Origin: Herbaspirillum rhizosphaerae
GTDB taxonomy: Bacteria > Pseudomonadota > Gammaproteobacteria > Burkholderiales > Burkholderiaceae_D
Direction: 5' to 3'
NCBI RefSeq assembly: GCF_001189965.1
Contig: NZ_LFLU01000019.1
Coordinates: forward strand, 1-64,000
Length of the DNA stretch: 64,000 nt
Shown one piece after another: positions 1 through 8,846 of this stretch. Made by a program: the position numbers and the translations under genes. Position 1 is the stretch's first letter, and each line of letters starts with the position of its first letter. The notes under the pieces are model-generated. The model was not told the origin of the DNA. It did not search any database and saw only the letters and a list, made by a program, of their open reading frames with translations.

Positions 1-108
<108 letters not shown>

Positions 109-232
109 TCAATGTCGGAGCGGAGCTCTTCTGTTTTGTAATGGGTATGCCGTCGCTCTGCGTTTCCGCGTCAAGCGACAGCGACTATATGTGCAGCACG
201 GATTTCAATCAAGCGGCAAATCGCGTCGCAGA

Positions 233-1387
233 TCAGGCCACGGCGTATGCAGGCATCGCCTGATCGCGCACGTGCGGAATATCCAGCTGACGCAATTTTC
301 GATACAGCGAGGCGCGGCACATTCCCAGTTGCCGCGAGGCGGCGGAAATGTTCCAGCGGCTGCCGACCAGCGCATCGATAACGCGCGTACGCTCGTCCCC
401 GAGCGGGCCGCCGGGTTGGCGAGGAAGGATATCGGCAGCACCGGCTTGTGGCACGATGCTGCGAATGTTGGATCCTGAGTTAGATACTGAGTTGGAGGCT
501 GAAACAGCATTCAGCCCCGCAAAATGAGGGGATGCGGGAAGCGATGTGGAAAACGACTCCATCAGCTCTTCCGGCAAATCGGCGACTTCAATCCGGTCGC
601 CGTTCATGACGGCGCAGCAGTAGCGGACCACGGCGTGCATCTGGCGCAGATTGCCCGGCCACGGATAAGCCAGCATCTGCTGCAAGGCCTGCGGCGCAAG
701 GATGCGCTCGTCAACGTAGTTGCCATCGTCTCGCCCCGGCATTTCGTCGGCGATCATCTGCATGATCAGCTCGCGCCTGTCGGCGCGTGTACGCAGCGAC
801 GGCAAGCGCAACACGCCGCCGGCGATGCGGTAATACAAATCTTCGCGGAAGCGGCCCTGCGCCACCAGCGTCTTCAGGTCCTGATGCGTGGCGCAGATCA
901 GATGCACGTCGACCGGCACCGGATGCGCCGCGCCCAGCGGAATCACTTCGCGCTCCGACAGCACGCGCAGCAAACGCGTCTGCAACGAAAACGGCATGTC
1001 GCCGATCTCATCGAGGAACAGCGTACCGCCGTCGGCCTGCTGCACCTTGCCTTTCATGCCGCCCGGCAGCGCGCCCGAAAACGCGCCTTTGCAGTAGCCG
1101 AACAATTCGCTCTCGGCCAGGCTCTCCGGAATCGATGCGCAGTTCACCGCCACCCAGTTGGCGGCGCGGCGTGCGCTGTAAGCATGCAGCGCGCGCGACA
1201 AATATTCCTTCCCGGTGCCGGTTTCGCCGAGGATCAAGATGGGAATGTTCTTGTCGATCAGGCGCTTGCCGCGCGCGACCAGGTCTTGCATCTGCGGATC
1301 GCTGCCACAGAGTTCATCGAGTGAGCGATAGCGTGCGCTATTGACATATCTGCGCGCCGTAGCGAGGTCTACCGTGGATGTCGGCAT
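233..1387 (-). CDS. Sigma-54-dependent enhancer-binding regulator lacking a sensor domain
   Basis: This 384-residue protein is an AAA+ activator of sigma-54 RNA polymerase. Walker A (GETGTGKE) is at about residues 54-61, the sigma-54-contact loop reads GAFSGA at about 101-106 instead of GAFTGA, and Walker B (GGTLFLDE) is at about 120-127. A Fis-type helix-turn-helix is at about 335-375. The AAA+ part resembles AcoR-type regulators, but only about 30 residues precede it, so no GAF, PAS or receiver domain exists. The start is well supported by AGGAGA seven bases upstream of the ATG, and the missing sensor is therefore not a start-calling error. It diverges from the LysR gene at 1604. Two sigma-54 promoter matches lie 7 kb away at 8442-8810 and are plausible targets (inference). 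Confidence 0.9.
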   Translation of the reverse strand: MPTSTVDLATARRYVNSARYRSLDELCGSDPQMQDLVARGKRLIDKNIPILILGETGTGKEYLSRALHAYSARRAANWVAVNCASIPESLAESELFGYCKGAFSGALPGGMKGKVQQADGGTLFLDEIGDMPFSLQTRLLRVLSEREVIPLGAAHPVPVDVHLICATHQDLKTLVAQGRFREDLYYRIAGGVLRLPSLRTRADRRELIMQMIADEMPGRDDGNYVDERILAPQALQQMLAYPWPGNLRQMHAVVRYCCAVMNGDRIEVADLPEELMESFSTSLPASPHFAGLNAVSASNSVSNSGSNIRSIVPQAGAADILPRQPGGPLGDERTRVIDALVGSRWNISAASRQLGMCRASLYRKLRQLDIPHVRDQAMPAYAVA

Positions 1388-1585
1388 GATTTGTCTCCTG
1401 TCTATGAACTGCTTTTTCTTATGTGGCGTCTATCTCGGTTCGTGGCCGGTCGCGCCTTTGAAATTCTCTTCGCCGCGGTCGAGGCGACACAAAATTTCTA
1501 TGAGCCAGTCGCAAGTAAGCTGACTCTGCGGCAAAGAATAGCCAGCTTATCTGATAACTTCCAATACAATATAGACATACAATTA

Positions 1586-1600
1586 ATACCTTAAAGGTAT
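1586..1600 (+). promoter_or_regulatory. LysR-type operator over the ribosome binding site of the LysR gene
   Basis: The sequence ATACCTTAAAGGTAT is a perfect 7+1+7 inverted repeat that fits T-N11-A and the ATAC-N7-GTAT site known for BenM/CatM regulators. It ends three bases before the ATG at 1604 and contains the AAAGG that would serve as Shine-Dalgarno. Bound protein would block transcription through this point, which suggests negative autoregulation. Confidence 0.55.
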
Positions 1601-1603
1601 CAG

Positions 1604-2557
1604 ATGATCGAACTGCGCCACCTCACCTATTTCCGCACCGTAGCAGAAACCCTGCATTTCGGACGCGCCGCCGAGCTGTTGCATATCTCGCAACCGCCCC
1701 TCACACGGCAGATTGCGGCGCTGGAGAAGAAGCTCGGCGTGCAATTGTTCGATCGCAGCAAACGCAGCGTGCAGCTGACCGAAGCGGGCAAACATTTCTA
1801 CCGGGACACTGCTGAAATTTTTCATGCACTGGAGCGCGCCAGGCGCAATGCCGTCAGCACCGGCGCAGGCAAGAGCGGCGCGCTGCTGGTCGGCTTCATG
1901 ATGTCGACGGCGTATAACATCCTGCCGTCGGTCACGCGCCATTATTCGGCCAATTATCCGGAGGTCGACATGCGCCTGACCGAGCATGTGCCCAACCTGC
2001 TGGCGGTGGATATCAAGGAAGGAAAGCGCGACGTCGGCATCATGTATCGCCCCGAGGATTGCAGCGGACTGGACAGCCGCACCATCTTTTCCGAGCCGCT
2101 GGTGGCGGTGCTGCCGAAGAATCACCGGCTGGCTTCACGTGAAAAGATTTCAGCCAGAGATCTGGCCGACGATCCCTTCGTCAGCATCCCGCGCGCGATT
2201 GCGCCGGTGGTGTACGACCTGATCGTCAATTGCTGCCTGGCCGCCGGCTTCCGCCCGCGCATCAAGCTGGAAGCCAACCTGCAGCAAACCATCGTCAACC
2301 TGGTCGGCGAAGGCCTGGGCGTGGCGATGGTGCCGAACTCGATGCAGGCCATGCATCTGGAAACCACGGTCTTCAAACCGCTGACCGATGCGCCGGTAGT
2401 GGAAGTCGCGGTGATCTGGAACAAGGACAACCGCAATCCCTGCATCCAGACTTTCGTGGAGACGGCGGAAGAAGTGTGGAGCAATCTGCGGCAGGCCCAG
2501 CACAATGCAGCGACGCCTGCCGTCGCTGCAAGAAAACGCAAGATCAGCCGCCCTTGA
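1604..2557 (+). CDS. LysR-family transcriptional regulator, BenM/CatM-like
   Basis: The 317-residue protein has a winged helix-turn-helix in the first 60 residues (MIELRHLTYFRTVAETLHFG, then AAELLHISQPPLTRQIAALE) and a periplasmic-binding-protein-like effector domain over about 90-295. The N-terminus and the operator just upstream resemble the BenM/CatM/CbnR group, which often respond to aromatic or ring-cleavage acids. The inducer is unknown. The gene is divergent from the sigma-54 activator and its 3' end overlaps the convergent alginate-lyase-like gene by 14 bp. It could regulate the nearby catabolic island, but the sequence does not prove it. Confidence 0.9.
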   Translation: MIELRHLTYFRTVAETLHFGRAAELLHISQPPLTRQIAALEKKLGVQLFDRSKRSVQLTEAGKHFYRDTAEIFHALERARRNAVSTGAGKSGALLVGFMMSTAYNILPSVTRHYSANYPEVDMRLTEHVPNLLAVDIKEGKRDVGIMYRPEDCSGLDSRTIFSEPLVAVLPKNHRLASREKISARDLADDPFVSIPRAIAPVVYDLIVNCCLAAGFRPRIKLEANLQQTIVNLVGEGLGVAMVPNSMQAMHLETTVFKPLTDAPVVEVAVIWNKDNRNPCIQTFVETAEEVWSNLRQAQHNAATPAVAARKRKISRP

Positions 2558-3635
2558 GCGAACTGAGCACCAGCCGCAGACGTGCAGAATTGCCTAGCCG
2601 GCGCGCCAGTTCGGCGCAGGCCGGATCATAGGCGGCAGCCAGCTCCATCAGCGGCAAGGCGTTTTTCGGATCATAGTCGGCGCCAATCTCATGTCCCTTT
2701 TCATGATTGTCGGAACGCGCCTTGTCGAACGGCACCCGGCTGCCGGCGAACTCGGCATGCGTCTTCTCTCCGCGGACATACGGCAGCAACCACGCAACGC
2801 TGTTGGCGACCGAGGCGCCGTTGGGCGCTTGGCAATGATAGAAATCCTCGCCGTCTTCAGCGAACGCCAGCGCCAGACTCACCAGCGGACGCAGGTCGTA
2901 GACGTGATACGACAAGGCATCGCGCTCGATGAAATCGATGCTTTCGCCGCCGGGACGCAGGTTATCGCCGATCTGCGCGCGAAACCCCTGTTTGGCGTAG
3001 CCGATCAATTTGGCATCGCCCAAGGCGTAACCGATCAGGCCGACCAGTTTCAGACGATGGCTATGCCAGTTGTTGGTGGCAGTCGGCTTGCCCATGACAC
3101 GCGACGCGATCTCGGCATTTGCAATGCTGTGCATCCAGACATCAATACGGTCGCGCGTGGCCGCAGGTAAATCGGCGCGAACGATGCGATACCCGAAAAT
3201 CGCCGGTTCCAGCCCGGTCTCATCGATAGGCTGACCGCTGGGCCGATTGCGTCCGGCCCAGGCGTCGAGGAATTCGCCTGCACGCCCGGCATAGCGGGCG
3301 TCGCCGCTCACCTTGTAGGTCACGGCGAGGGCCTGAATCTTGTCCATGTCCTTCAGGCCGGCAGAAGTTTTTTCCTTGATCGCGTCGCCTTGCAGGCGAC
3401 CGCCGGTGGACAAGGTCGCCACCGGCTGCGGCGGCGCAGCCAAGGCTTCGTCAGCGATGCGCCGTTGTGCTGCCATGGCCTGCCGCACGACGGGATCGCT
3501 TTGCATGCCCGAGCGCAATCGCTCCCACTGCGCACTTGTCGGCCACAACGTTTGGGCGGACGCAAACGGCGCCATCAACACGAACAACAAAGCAGATGCA
3601 AACAGAGAAAAACGACGGGAGCGGTAGCCAGGCAT
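2544..3635 (-). CDS. Secreted alginate-lyase-family protein
   Basis: The 363-residue product starts with a Sec signal peptide (charged MPGYRSRRF, hydrophobic core, probable cleavage after ASA near residue 27), so it acts in the periplasm or outside. The body is alpha-helical with the motif NNWHSH at about 188-193, which resembles the catalytic Asn-His region of the alginate lyase superfamily (Pfam Alginate_lyase, PL5-like toroid fold). The substrate may be alginate or another uronic polymer; the exact PL5 motif NNHxxW is not conserved, so specificity is open. An upstream in-frame TTG gives five more residues, but the ATG at 3635 directly precedes the signal peptide. No alginate synthesis genes are nearby. 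Confidence 0.75.
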   Translation of the reverse strand: MPGYRSRRFSLFASALLFVLMAPFASAQTLWPTSAQWERLRSGMQSDPVVRQAMAAQRRIADEALAAPPQPVATLSTGGRLQGDAIKEKTSAGLKDMDKIQALAVTYKVSGDARYAGRAGEFLDAWAGRNRPSGQPIDETGLEPAIFGYRIVRADLPAATRDRIDVWMHSIANAEIASRVMGKPTATNNWHSHRLKLVGLIGYALGDAKLIGYAKQGFRAQIGDNLRPGGESIDFIERDALSYHVYDLRPLVSLALAFAEDGEDFYHCQAPNGASVANSVAWLLPYVRGEKTHAEFAGSRVPFDKARSDNHEKGHEIGADYDPKNALPLMELAAAYDPACAELARRLGNSARLRLVLSSLKGG

Positions 3636-3753
3636 GCAATCACCAGTCAAAGGAAACGTGACCGGATATTACAACCCGTTCCCTTTGACCGCGCACGGCA
3701 AGTTACCTTTCGTCACACCTGCTTCGCGACCGGCGTTTCATCGGGTGAAGCGC

Positions 3754-4551
3754 TCAAACGCATTTGAGGCTCAGACCGCCGTCGACGATCAGATCCACGC
3801 CGGTGACATAACGCGCCGCATCCGAGGCCAGGAACAAGGCCGCATGCGCCACATCCCAGGCATCGCCCATGTGCCCCATCGGGCATTGCTCATGACGCTT
3901 GCGGCGCATCTCTTCGATGTCGCCGCCGTAAGAGGCTTTCAACGGCTCGCGGATCATCGGCGTGTCCATCAAGCCCGGCAGCACGCAGTTGGCGCGAATG
4001 CCGAGCGGCGCGTATTGCATGGCGATGTTCTTGGTCAGCGCCAGCATCGCCGCCTTGGACGCCGAATAGGCGACGTAAGGAAAGCCCACCCAGCGGATCG
4101 CCGCCAGCGACGAGATATTGACGATGGCGCCCTTCTTTTGCTTCTCCATCACCGGCAAGACGTGCTTGCAGGTCATGAAGACGCTGGTCTGGTTGATGGC
4201 GATGACGCGGTTCCAGCTCTCTTCGCTGGCTTCGACCGGACCGCCGGTTTCGGCGATGCCTACGTTGTTGTGCAAGACGTCGATGCGGCCGAAATGATCG
4301 AGCGCGGCTTGCACCATGGCTTCGATGTCGGATGTTTTGGAAACGTCGGCGGCGACCACTTCGCAGATCCCGCCTTCGCTGCGGATCAGGTCTGCAGTGA
4401 CCTGCGCCGCTTCCAGATTGCGGTCGACGGCCAGCACGCGCGCACCTTCGCGCGCATACAGCACGGCGGCGGCCTTGCCGTTACCCCAGCCTTCGCCGAC
4501 CGAACCTGCGCCGCTGACGATGACGGACTTGTCTTCCATTGCGCGTGTCAT
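3754..4551 (-). CDS. SDR-family NAD(P)-dependent oxidoreductase
   Basis: This is a classical short-chain dehydrogenase of 265 residues. The nucleotide-binding turn reads GAGSVGEGWGNGKAAA near the N-terminus, NNVG follows, and the catalytic Tyr-Lys lie in YSASKAA. The start at 4551 has GGAG about eight bases upstream and leaves 13 bp after the preceding SDR stop; longer readings run out of frame into that gene. It is the last gene of a leftward operon with a second SDR and a TRAP transporter, so it probably oxidises or reduces a hydroxy or keto intermediate of the imported compound. The glycine-rich loop is longer than in FabG, as in some catabolic SDRs. Confidence 0.88.
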   Translation of the reverse strand: MTRAMEDKSVIVSGAGSVGEGWGNGKAAAVLYAREGARVLAVDRNLEAAQVTADLIRSEGGICEVVAADVSKTSDIEAMVQAALDHFGRIDVLHNNVGIAETGGPVEASEESWNRVIAINQTSVFMTCKHVLPVMEKQKKGAIVNISSLAAIRWVGFPYVAYSASKAAMLALTKNIAMQYAPLGIRANCVLPGLMDTPMIREPLKASYGGDIEEMRRKRHEQCPMGHMGDAWDVAHAALFLASDAARYVTGVDLIVDGGLSLKCV

Positions 4552-4564
4552 GGCGATGCTCCGT

Positions 4565-5335
4565 TCAGATGTCGAGGATGCCGGCGGCCACGAAGCCGCC
4601 ATCCACCGGCACCACGTGCCCGGTGATGTAAGAAGAATCGTCGGCGGCCAGGAAAGACACGGCAGCAGCGATTTCGTCGGTGCTGCCGTAGCGATGCATG
4701 GGCACACCGTCGGTGAAGCTCTTGCGCGTTTCCGGTGAATGCACGGCTTGCGTCAGCGGCGTGTCGACCGGACCCGGCGCGACGCTATTGACGGTGACGC
4801 CGGATCCGGCGAGTTCAATCGCCATCTGCTTGGTCAGGCCGATGACCGCTGCTTTCGACGTGCCGTAAGCGGTGCGGCCGGTGCCGGCGCGGATGCCGGA
4901 AACGGAAGAGATATTGACGATGCGGCCCCATTTCCTGCGCACCATCATGCGCGCAGCATGCTGGCCGCACAGCATGACGCCGGTGACGTTGATGTTCATC
5001 GTCAGCAGCCAGTTGTCGAGCGGGTAGTCGAGGAAGGGAAAGGTCTTGGCGACGCCGGCATTGTTGACCAGCACGTCGCAGCGGCCATAATCTTTTTCGA
5101 CGTTGGAGAAAGCGGCGGCGATCGACTCCGCCTTGCTGACATCCATCGCCAGCGGCGCAGCCTTGCCGCCGTCGGCGTTGATCTTGTCGGCAGTGGCCTT
5201 GGCCGCCTCCAGATTGATGTCCGAGACCAGTACGGTGTAGCCGTCGCGCGCCAGGCGCTGGCAAATTGCGGCGCCGATGCCCATGGCTCCGCCCGTCACG
5301 AGCGCCACGCGGGCGCCGCTATCATTTTGGTTCAT
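4565..5335 (-). CDS. SDR-family oxidoreductase, FabG/PhaB-like
   Basis: The 256-residue protein has a canonical TGGAMGIG cofactor loop, NNAG, a catalytic Ser in NISSVSG and YGTSKAA with the Tyr-Lys pair. The C-terminal ITGHVVPVDGGF is typical of 3-oxoacyl-ACP or acetoacetyl-CoA reductase-like SDRs. GGAG lies five bases before the chosen ATG at 5335; an earlier ATG (5377) lacks such a site. It sits between the TRAP permease and the second SDR. In context it could act as a 3-hydroxyacyl-CoA dehydrogenase whose product feeds the thiolase at 8847 (inference). Confidence 0.88.
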   Translation of the reverse strand: MNQNDSGARVALVTGGAMGIGAAICQRLARDGYTVLVSDINLEAAKATADKINADGGKAAPLAMDVSKAESIAAAFSNVEKDYGRCDVLVNNAGVAKTFPFLDYPLDNWLLTMNINVTGVMLCGQHAARMMVRRKWGRIVNISSVSGIRAGTGRTAYGTSKAAVIGLTKQMAIELAGSGVTVNSVAPGPVDTPLTQAVHSPETRKSFTDGVPMHRYGSTDEIAAAVSFLAADDSSYITGHVVPVDGGFVAAGILDI

Positions 5336-5407
5336 GTTGTCTCCGTGAGGATGGCGGCTTGCGGAGGAAAGGTGCAAGCCGCCGTTTTTAGATTTTGTTT
5401 TTGTTAA

Positions 5408-7306
5408 TCAGTGTTCCAGGAAACCGATGGAAATCCACGGCACCGCAGCCACCACCAGCAGCGCCACCACCAGCGCCGCCAGATAACTCCAGACGCGATT
5501 GAAGACCTTGTCCGGCGACACCTTGCCGATCGCGCAGGCGGCATAGAAGCCGACGCCGAACGGCGGTGCAAACAGGCCGATGCCCATCGCCAGGATCACC
5601 ACCATGGCGTAATGCACGTCATGGATACCGAGTGAACGGGCAACCGGGAACAGCAGCGGCCCGAACAGCACGATTGCCGGAATGCCTTCCAGGATGCTGC
5701 CCAGCACGATGAAGATGACAATCGTGATCAGCAGGAAACCCATGCCGCCGCCGGGCACGCCTTGCATCAGCGCCACCAGCTTGGCCGAGAAGCCCGACTG
5801 CGTCAGCGCCCACGCCATCGAGGTGGCCATGCCGATGATCAGCAGAATGGCGCCCGACAAGGTCGCCGCTTCCACCAGCATCGGATAGATGCGCTTGAAG
5901 TCGAGGTGCTTCATGAAGGCGTGCATGATCAGGCCGACAATGATCGTATAGGCCACGCCGATGGTCGCCACCTCCGTTGCCGTCGCCACACCTTCGATCA
6001 CCGCCACGCGGATCAGCATCGGCAGGGCCAGTGCGGGAATCGCGGCAATGAAGGTCTTGCCGATCACGCCGATGGTGGCGCGCTTCACATCCGGCATCGG
6101 TTCGCGACGCGCGCGGAACCAGCAGATGACGCCGATCGCAATCGTGGCGATCACCGCCGGCATCAGGCCGCCGATGAACAAGGCGGTGATCGATACGCTG
6201 CACACCGCGCCGATGGTGATCAGCACCAGGCTGGGCGGAATCGTTTCGGTCATGGCGCCCGAGGACGACAGCAAGGCCACCAGCTCTTCCGGCTTGGAGC
6301 CGCGTTTCTTCATTTCCGGGAACAGCGCCGGGGCAATCGCGGCCATGTCGGCGGCTTTGGAACCGGAGATACCCGACACCAGGAACATCGCGCCCAGCAG
6401 CACGTATTGCAAGCCGCCGCGTACATGGCCCAGCAGCGCCGCCATGAAGTCGATCAGGGTTCGGGCAAGGCCGCTGATTTCCAGCAGCGAACCGAGCAAG
6501 ACGAACAAGGGCACCGACAGCAGGATCAGGCTGGACATGCCTTCGTCCATGCGGCTGACCACAATCATCATCGGCGCGCCGGTGGCGATCGTCAGATACG
6601 CCATCGTGGCCGTACCGAAGGCAAACGCAATCGGAATCCCGCCTGCCACGCAGACACCGATCAGCAGCACGAAGAACACGATCAGGTTGTAGTTGCCCAT
6701 CGCCAGCAAGGCCGGCTTGGCGATCCACAGCACAGCGCCGATGACCGCCACGACAGCAACCGCGGACAGCACCTGCTTGATGCTGGAACGGCTGGCCATG
6801 CGCGCAATCGCCGCCAGGAACATCAGGATCGCGCCGACCGGCAAGGCCGCCGCACGCAAGCCGTCGGGGATTTCCAATGCAGGCGTGGTGATCGCCATCT
6901 GCTCGGACGCATGGTCGACGGCAGGATGGATGATCATCAGCACAAAGATGCAAACGATCAATGCCGCCACGGTTTCCAGCCAGATGCGCCACTTGTCAGA
7001 GAGCCGGTTGACGATGGCGGTCAGGCGCATGTGTTCGCCCCGGTCCAGCGCCAGCACCGCACCCAGCATCGACAGCCAGATGAACAGCGTCGAGGCCAGT
7101 TCGTCGGACCAGATCAACGGATCGTGCAGCGCGTAGCGGTAGATCACGCCGGCCAGCAGCACCGCGGTTTCCACCACTACCAGTGCGGCCGCAACGGCGG
7201 CGACAACGTGCATCACGCCGCGATTGACGCCCGCCAGCAGTCGCGCCAGCGGGTTGCTCGGCGCCGATGCAGAAGGCATTCTCACTTCGGTCATCGCCGC
7301 GTCCAT
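5408..7306 (-). CDS. TRAP transporter permease, fused DctQ-DctM
   Basis: The 632-residue inner-membrane protein joins the small four-helix DctQ domain (about residues 20-175, with WSDELASTLFIWLSMLGA) to the large twelve-helix DctM domain (about 200-632). DctM signatures include SVPLFVLLGSLLEISG, GSKAADMAAIAPAL and the closing APPFGVGFYAA. TRAP systems use ion gradients to import organic acids delivered by a periplasmic binding protein. The ATG follows the stop of the binding-protein gene with no gap, so the two are translationally coupled. The fusion is a known variant. Confidence 0.93.
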   Translation of the reverse strand: MDAAMTEVRMPSASAPSNPLARLLAGVNRGVMHVVAAVAAALVVVETAVLLAGVIYRYALHDPLIWSDELASTLFIWLSMLGAVLALDRGEHMRLTAIVNRLSDKWRIWLETVAALIVCIFVLMIIHPAVDHASEQMAITTPALEIPDGLRAAALPVGAILMFLAAIARMASRSSIKQVLSAVAVVAVIGAVLWIAKPALLAMGNYNLIVFFVLLIGVCVAGGIPIAFAFGTATMAYLTIATGAPMMIVVSRMDEGMSSLILLSVPLFVLLGSLLEISGLARTLIDFMAALLGHVRGGLQYVLLGAMFLVSGISGSKAADMAAIAPALFPEMKKRGSKPEELVALLSSSGAMTETIPPSLVLITIGAVCSVSITALFIGGLMPAVIATIAIGVICWFRARREPMPDVKRATIGVIGKTFIAAIPALALPMLIRVAVIEGVATATEVATIGVAYTIIVGLIMHAFMKHLDFKRIYPMLVEAATLSGAILLIIGMATSMAWALTQSGFSAKLVALMQGVPGGGMGFLLITIVIFIVLGSILEGIPAIVLFGPLLFPVARSLGIHDVHYAMVVILAMGIGLFAPPFGVGFYAACAIGKVSPDKVFNRVWSYLAALVVALLVVAAVPWISIGFLEH

Positions 7307-8344
7307 TTACGCCAACTTTCCGGTGTATTTCTCCAACAGCGCCCAAGGTTCATCGCCGAACTTCTTGTGCCACTCGGCGTAGAAACCGGCGCTGCGCAGC
7401 TTGGCGCGGAAGGCTTCGTTGTCGGTGTCGTTGAAGGCCAGACCCTTGCCCTTCATTTCGGTCGCCAGCGAATCGTTGAGCGCCTTGACGTCGGCGCGCT
7501 GCTTCATGCCGGCTTCGTTGACGTTGCGGGTAACGATTTCCTGCAGGTCTTTCGGCAGACGCTCGAAGGACTTCTTGTTGGCGAGGAACCAGAAACCGTC
7601 CCACATGTGATTGGTCATCGAGCAGAATTTCTGCACTTCGTACAGCTTGGCGGTCGAGATGATCGCCATCGGGTTTTCCTGGCCTTCGACGATCTTGGTC
7701 TGCAGCGCGGAATACACTTCAGCGAAGTTGATGCTGGCCGGCGCCGAATCGAAAGCGCGGAACATCGAGGTCCACAGCGGGCTCGGCGGCACGCGCAGCT
7801 TCATGCCCTTGAGGTCTTCCGGCTTGTTGATCGGACGGGTGCTGTTGGTGATCTGGCGGTAGCCGTTGTCCCAGATTTTTTCAAAGGCGAAGACGGTCGA
7901 CTTGGCGTCGATCTGCTTGCGCACGTGCGCGCCCAGCTCGCCGTCCATCGCGGCCCAGACCTGGTTGTAATCCTTGAAGGCGAAACCGACGCCACTGATC
8001 TGCGCAGCCGGCACCAGCGTGCCCAGGATCAACGGCGACAGTGTGAAGAAGTCGACCGCACCCGAGCGCACCTGGCCCAGCGTGTCGGTATCGTTGCCGA
8101 GCTGATTGTTCGGATAGACCTGGAAGTCGATACGGCCCTTGGATTCGGTCGCGATCTTGGCGGCCATTTCTTTGGCGCGCAGGTTCATCGGATGGGTCGC
8201 CGGCAGGTTGTTGGCGTACTTCAGTGTGAACTCGGCAGCGGCAAATGCCTGGGTCGACATCATGCCGGTGGCAGCGGCGGCCGAGGCAACGGAAACAGTC
8301 TTCAAAAAACGACGGCGAGTGATGCTGGCAGTTGGGTTACCCAT
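7307..8344 (-). CDS. TRAP transporter substrate-binding protein, DctP family, Tat-exported
   Basis: The 345-residue precursor has a twin-arginine signal TRRRFLK at residues 9-15 and a cleavable stretch ending QAFA near residue 35, so it is probably folded before export to the periplasm. The mature part has DctP features: TLKYANNLPATHPMN at the start, a central FEKIWDNGYRQITNS and RPINKPEDLKGMKLRVPPSP with the conserved Arg that usually binds a carboxylate. It is the first gene of the leftward operon, with AGGAGA before the ATG. A sigma-54-type promoter match lies about 100 bp upstream. The ligand is probably an organic acid; its identity is unknown. Confidence 0.93.
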   Translation of the reverse strand: MGNPTASITRRRFLKTVSVASAAAATGMMSTQAFAAAEFTLKYANNLPATHPMNLRAKEMAAKIATESKGRIDFQVYPNNQLGNDTDTLGQVRSGAVDFFTLSPLILGTLVPAAQISGVGFAFKDYNQVWAAMDGELGAHVRKQIDAKSTVFAFEKIWDNGYRQITNSTRPINKPEDLKGMKLRVPPSPLWTSMFRAFDSAPASINFAEVYSALQTKIVEGQENPMAIISTAKLYEVQKFCSMTNHMWDGFWFLANKKSFERLPKDLQEIVTRNVNEAGMKQRADVKALNDSLATEMKGKGLAFNDTDNEAFRAKLRSAGFYAEWHKKFGDEPWALLEKYTGKLA

Positions 8345-8441
8345 CTGTTTGTCTCCTGATTTTAGTTTTGGTTAATTTATGTTGCCGATTTATGTTGTCG
8401 ATACTAGTAACGACTAATTCAGCACTGCTTATGCGTACCAG

Positions 8442-8457
8442 AGCAATTTGGATGCCA
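8442..8457 (-). promoter_or_regulatory. Candidate sigma-54 promoter of the TRAP-SDR operon
   Basis: Read on the minus strand the sequence is TGGCATCCAAATTGCT. It has the -24 GG and -12 GC exactly ten bases apart and matches TGGCAC-N5-TTGCA at all but two flanking positions. The predicted start site would give a 5' leader of about 90 nt before the ATG at 8344. Confidence 0.65.
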
Positions 8458-8580
8458 AGTCGTCGATTGTCTCCGCAGACTTGCGCGCCCCTCCCTGAAG
8501 TCGGCATTGCAAGCACATTCTCTGCGATAAACGCCTGCTTCGACAAGGGATGTAAGTGCGATATATGGTGTTTATTTTCC

Positions 8581-8596
8581 TGCGACACCTGTCGCA
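8581..8596. promoter_or_regulatory. Perfect palindrome between two divergent sigma-54 promoters, candidate enhancer site
   Basis: TGCGACACCTGTCGCA is a 7-bp inverted repeat with a 2-bp spacer. It lies about 130 bp from the leftward and 200 bp from the rightward sigma-54 promoter match, a usual distance for the upstream activator site of an enhancer-binding protein with a Fis-type DNA-binding domain. Another dimeric regulator could use it instead. The rest of 8345-8846 holds no gene that can be supported. Confidence 0.5.
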
Positions 8597-8794
8597 TGCC
8601 TTATACAGTTGCCATACACTTGTCATCGGCTCATATGGCAAATTCATCCCGCAGCGCAGCAAATTCAAAGCCGTCCGCGACGTGCTATGTTTACCGCCAT
8701 CACGGCCCGCAAACCGCGTCATTGCGGGCCAGCCACGCCCGGCCGACACCATAAAAATCAACGCTAGCGAGACAGCGGCGGGCTGAAAAAATCG

Positions 8795-8810
8795 TGGCAT
8801 CGTTTTTGCA
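8795..8810 (+). promoter_or_regulatory. Candidate sigma-54 promoter of the thiolase/CoA-ligase operon
   Basis: TGGCATCGTTTTTGCA fits TGGCAC-N5-TTGCA with one mismatch, and GG and GC are exactly ten bases apart. The start site would fall near 8821, giving a leader of about 25 nt before the ATG at 8847. It shares the TGGCAT variant with the facing promoter at 8442-8457. Confidence 0.7.
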
Positions 8811-8846
8811 TATTGCTGTTCCAACACACTCTTTTCAGGAACCCAA

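Noticed and set aside
448..463. TGGCAC inside the activator gene as a sigma-54 promoter
   Set aside because: The -12 TTGC is not at the right spacing and the site is within the coding region.
5762..8359. Very long open frame of 865 codons antisense to the TRAP genes
   Set aside because: It is a shadow of high-GC codon bias. The translation is full of His, Arg, Gln and Asp without any domain, and the opposite strand has clear DctP and DctQM features.
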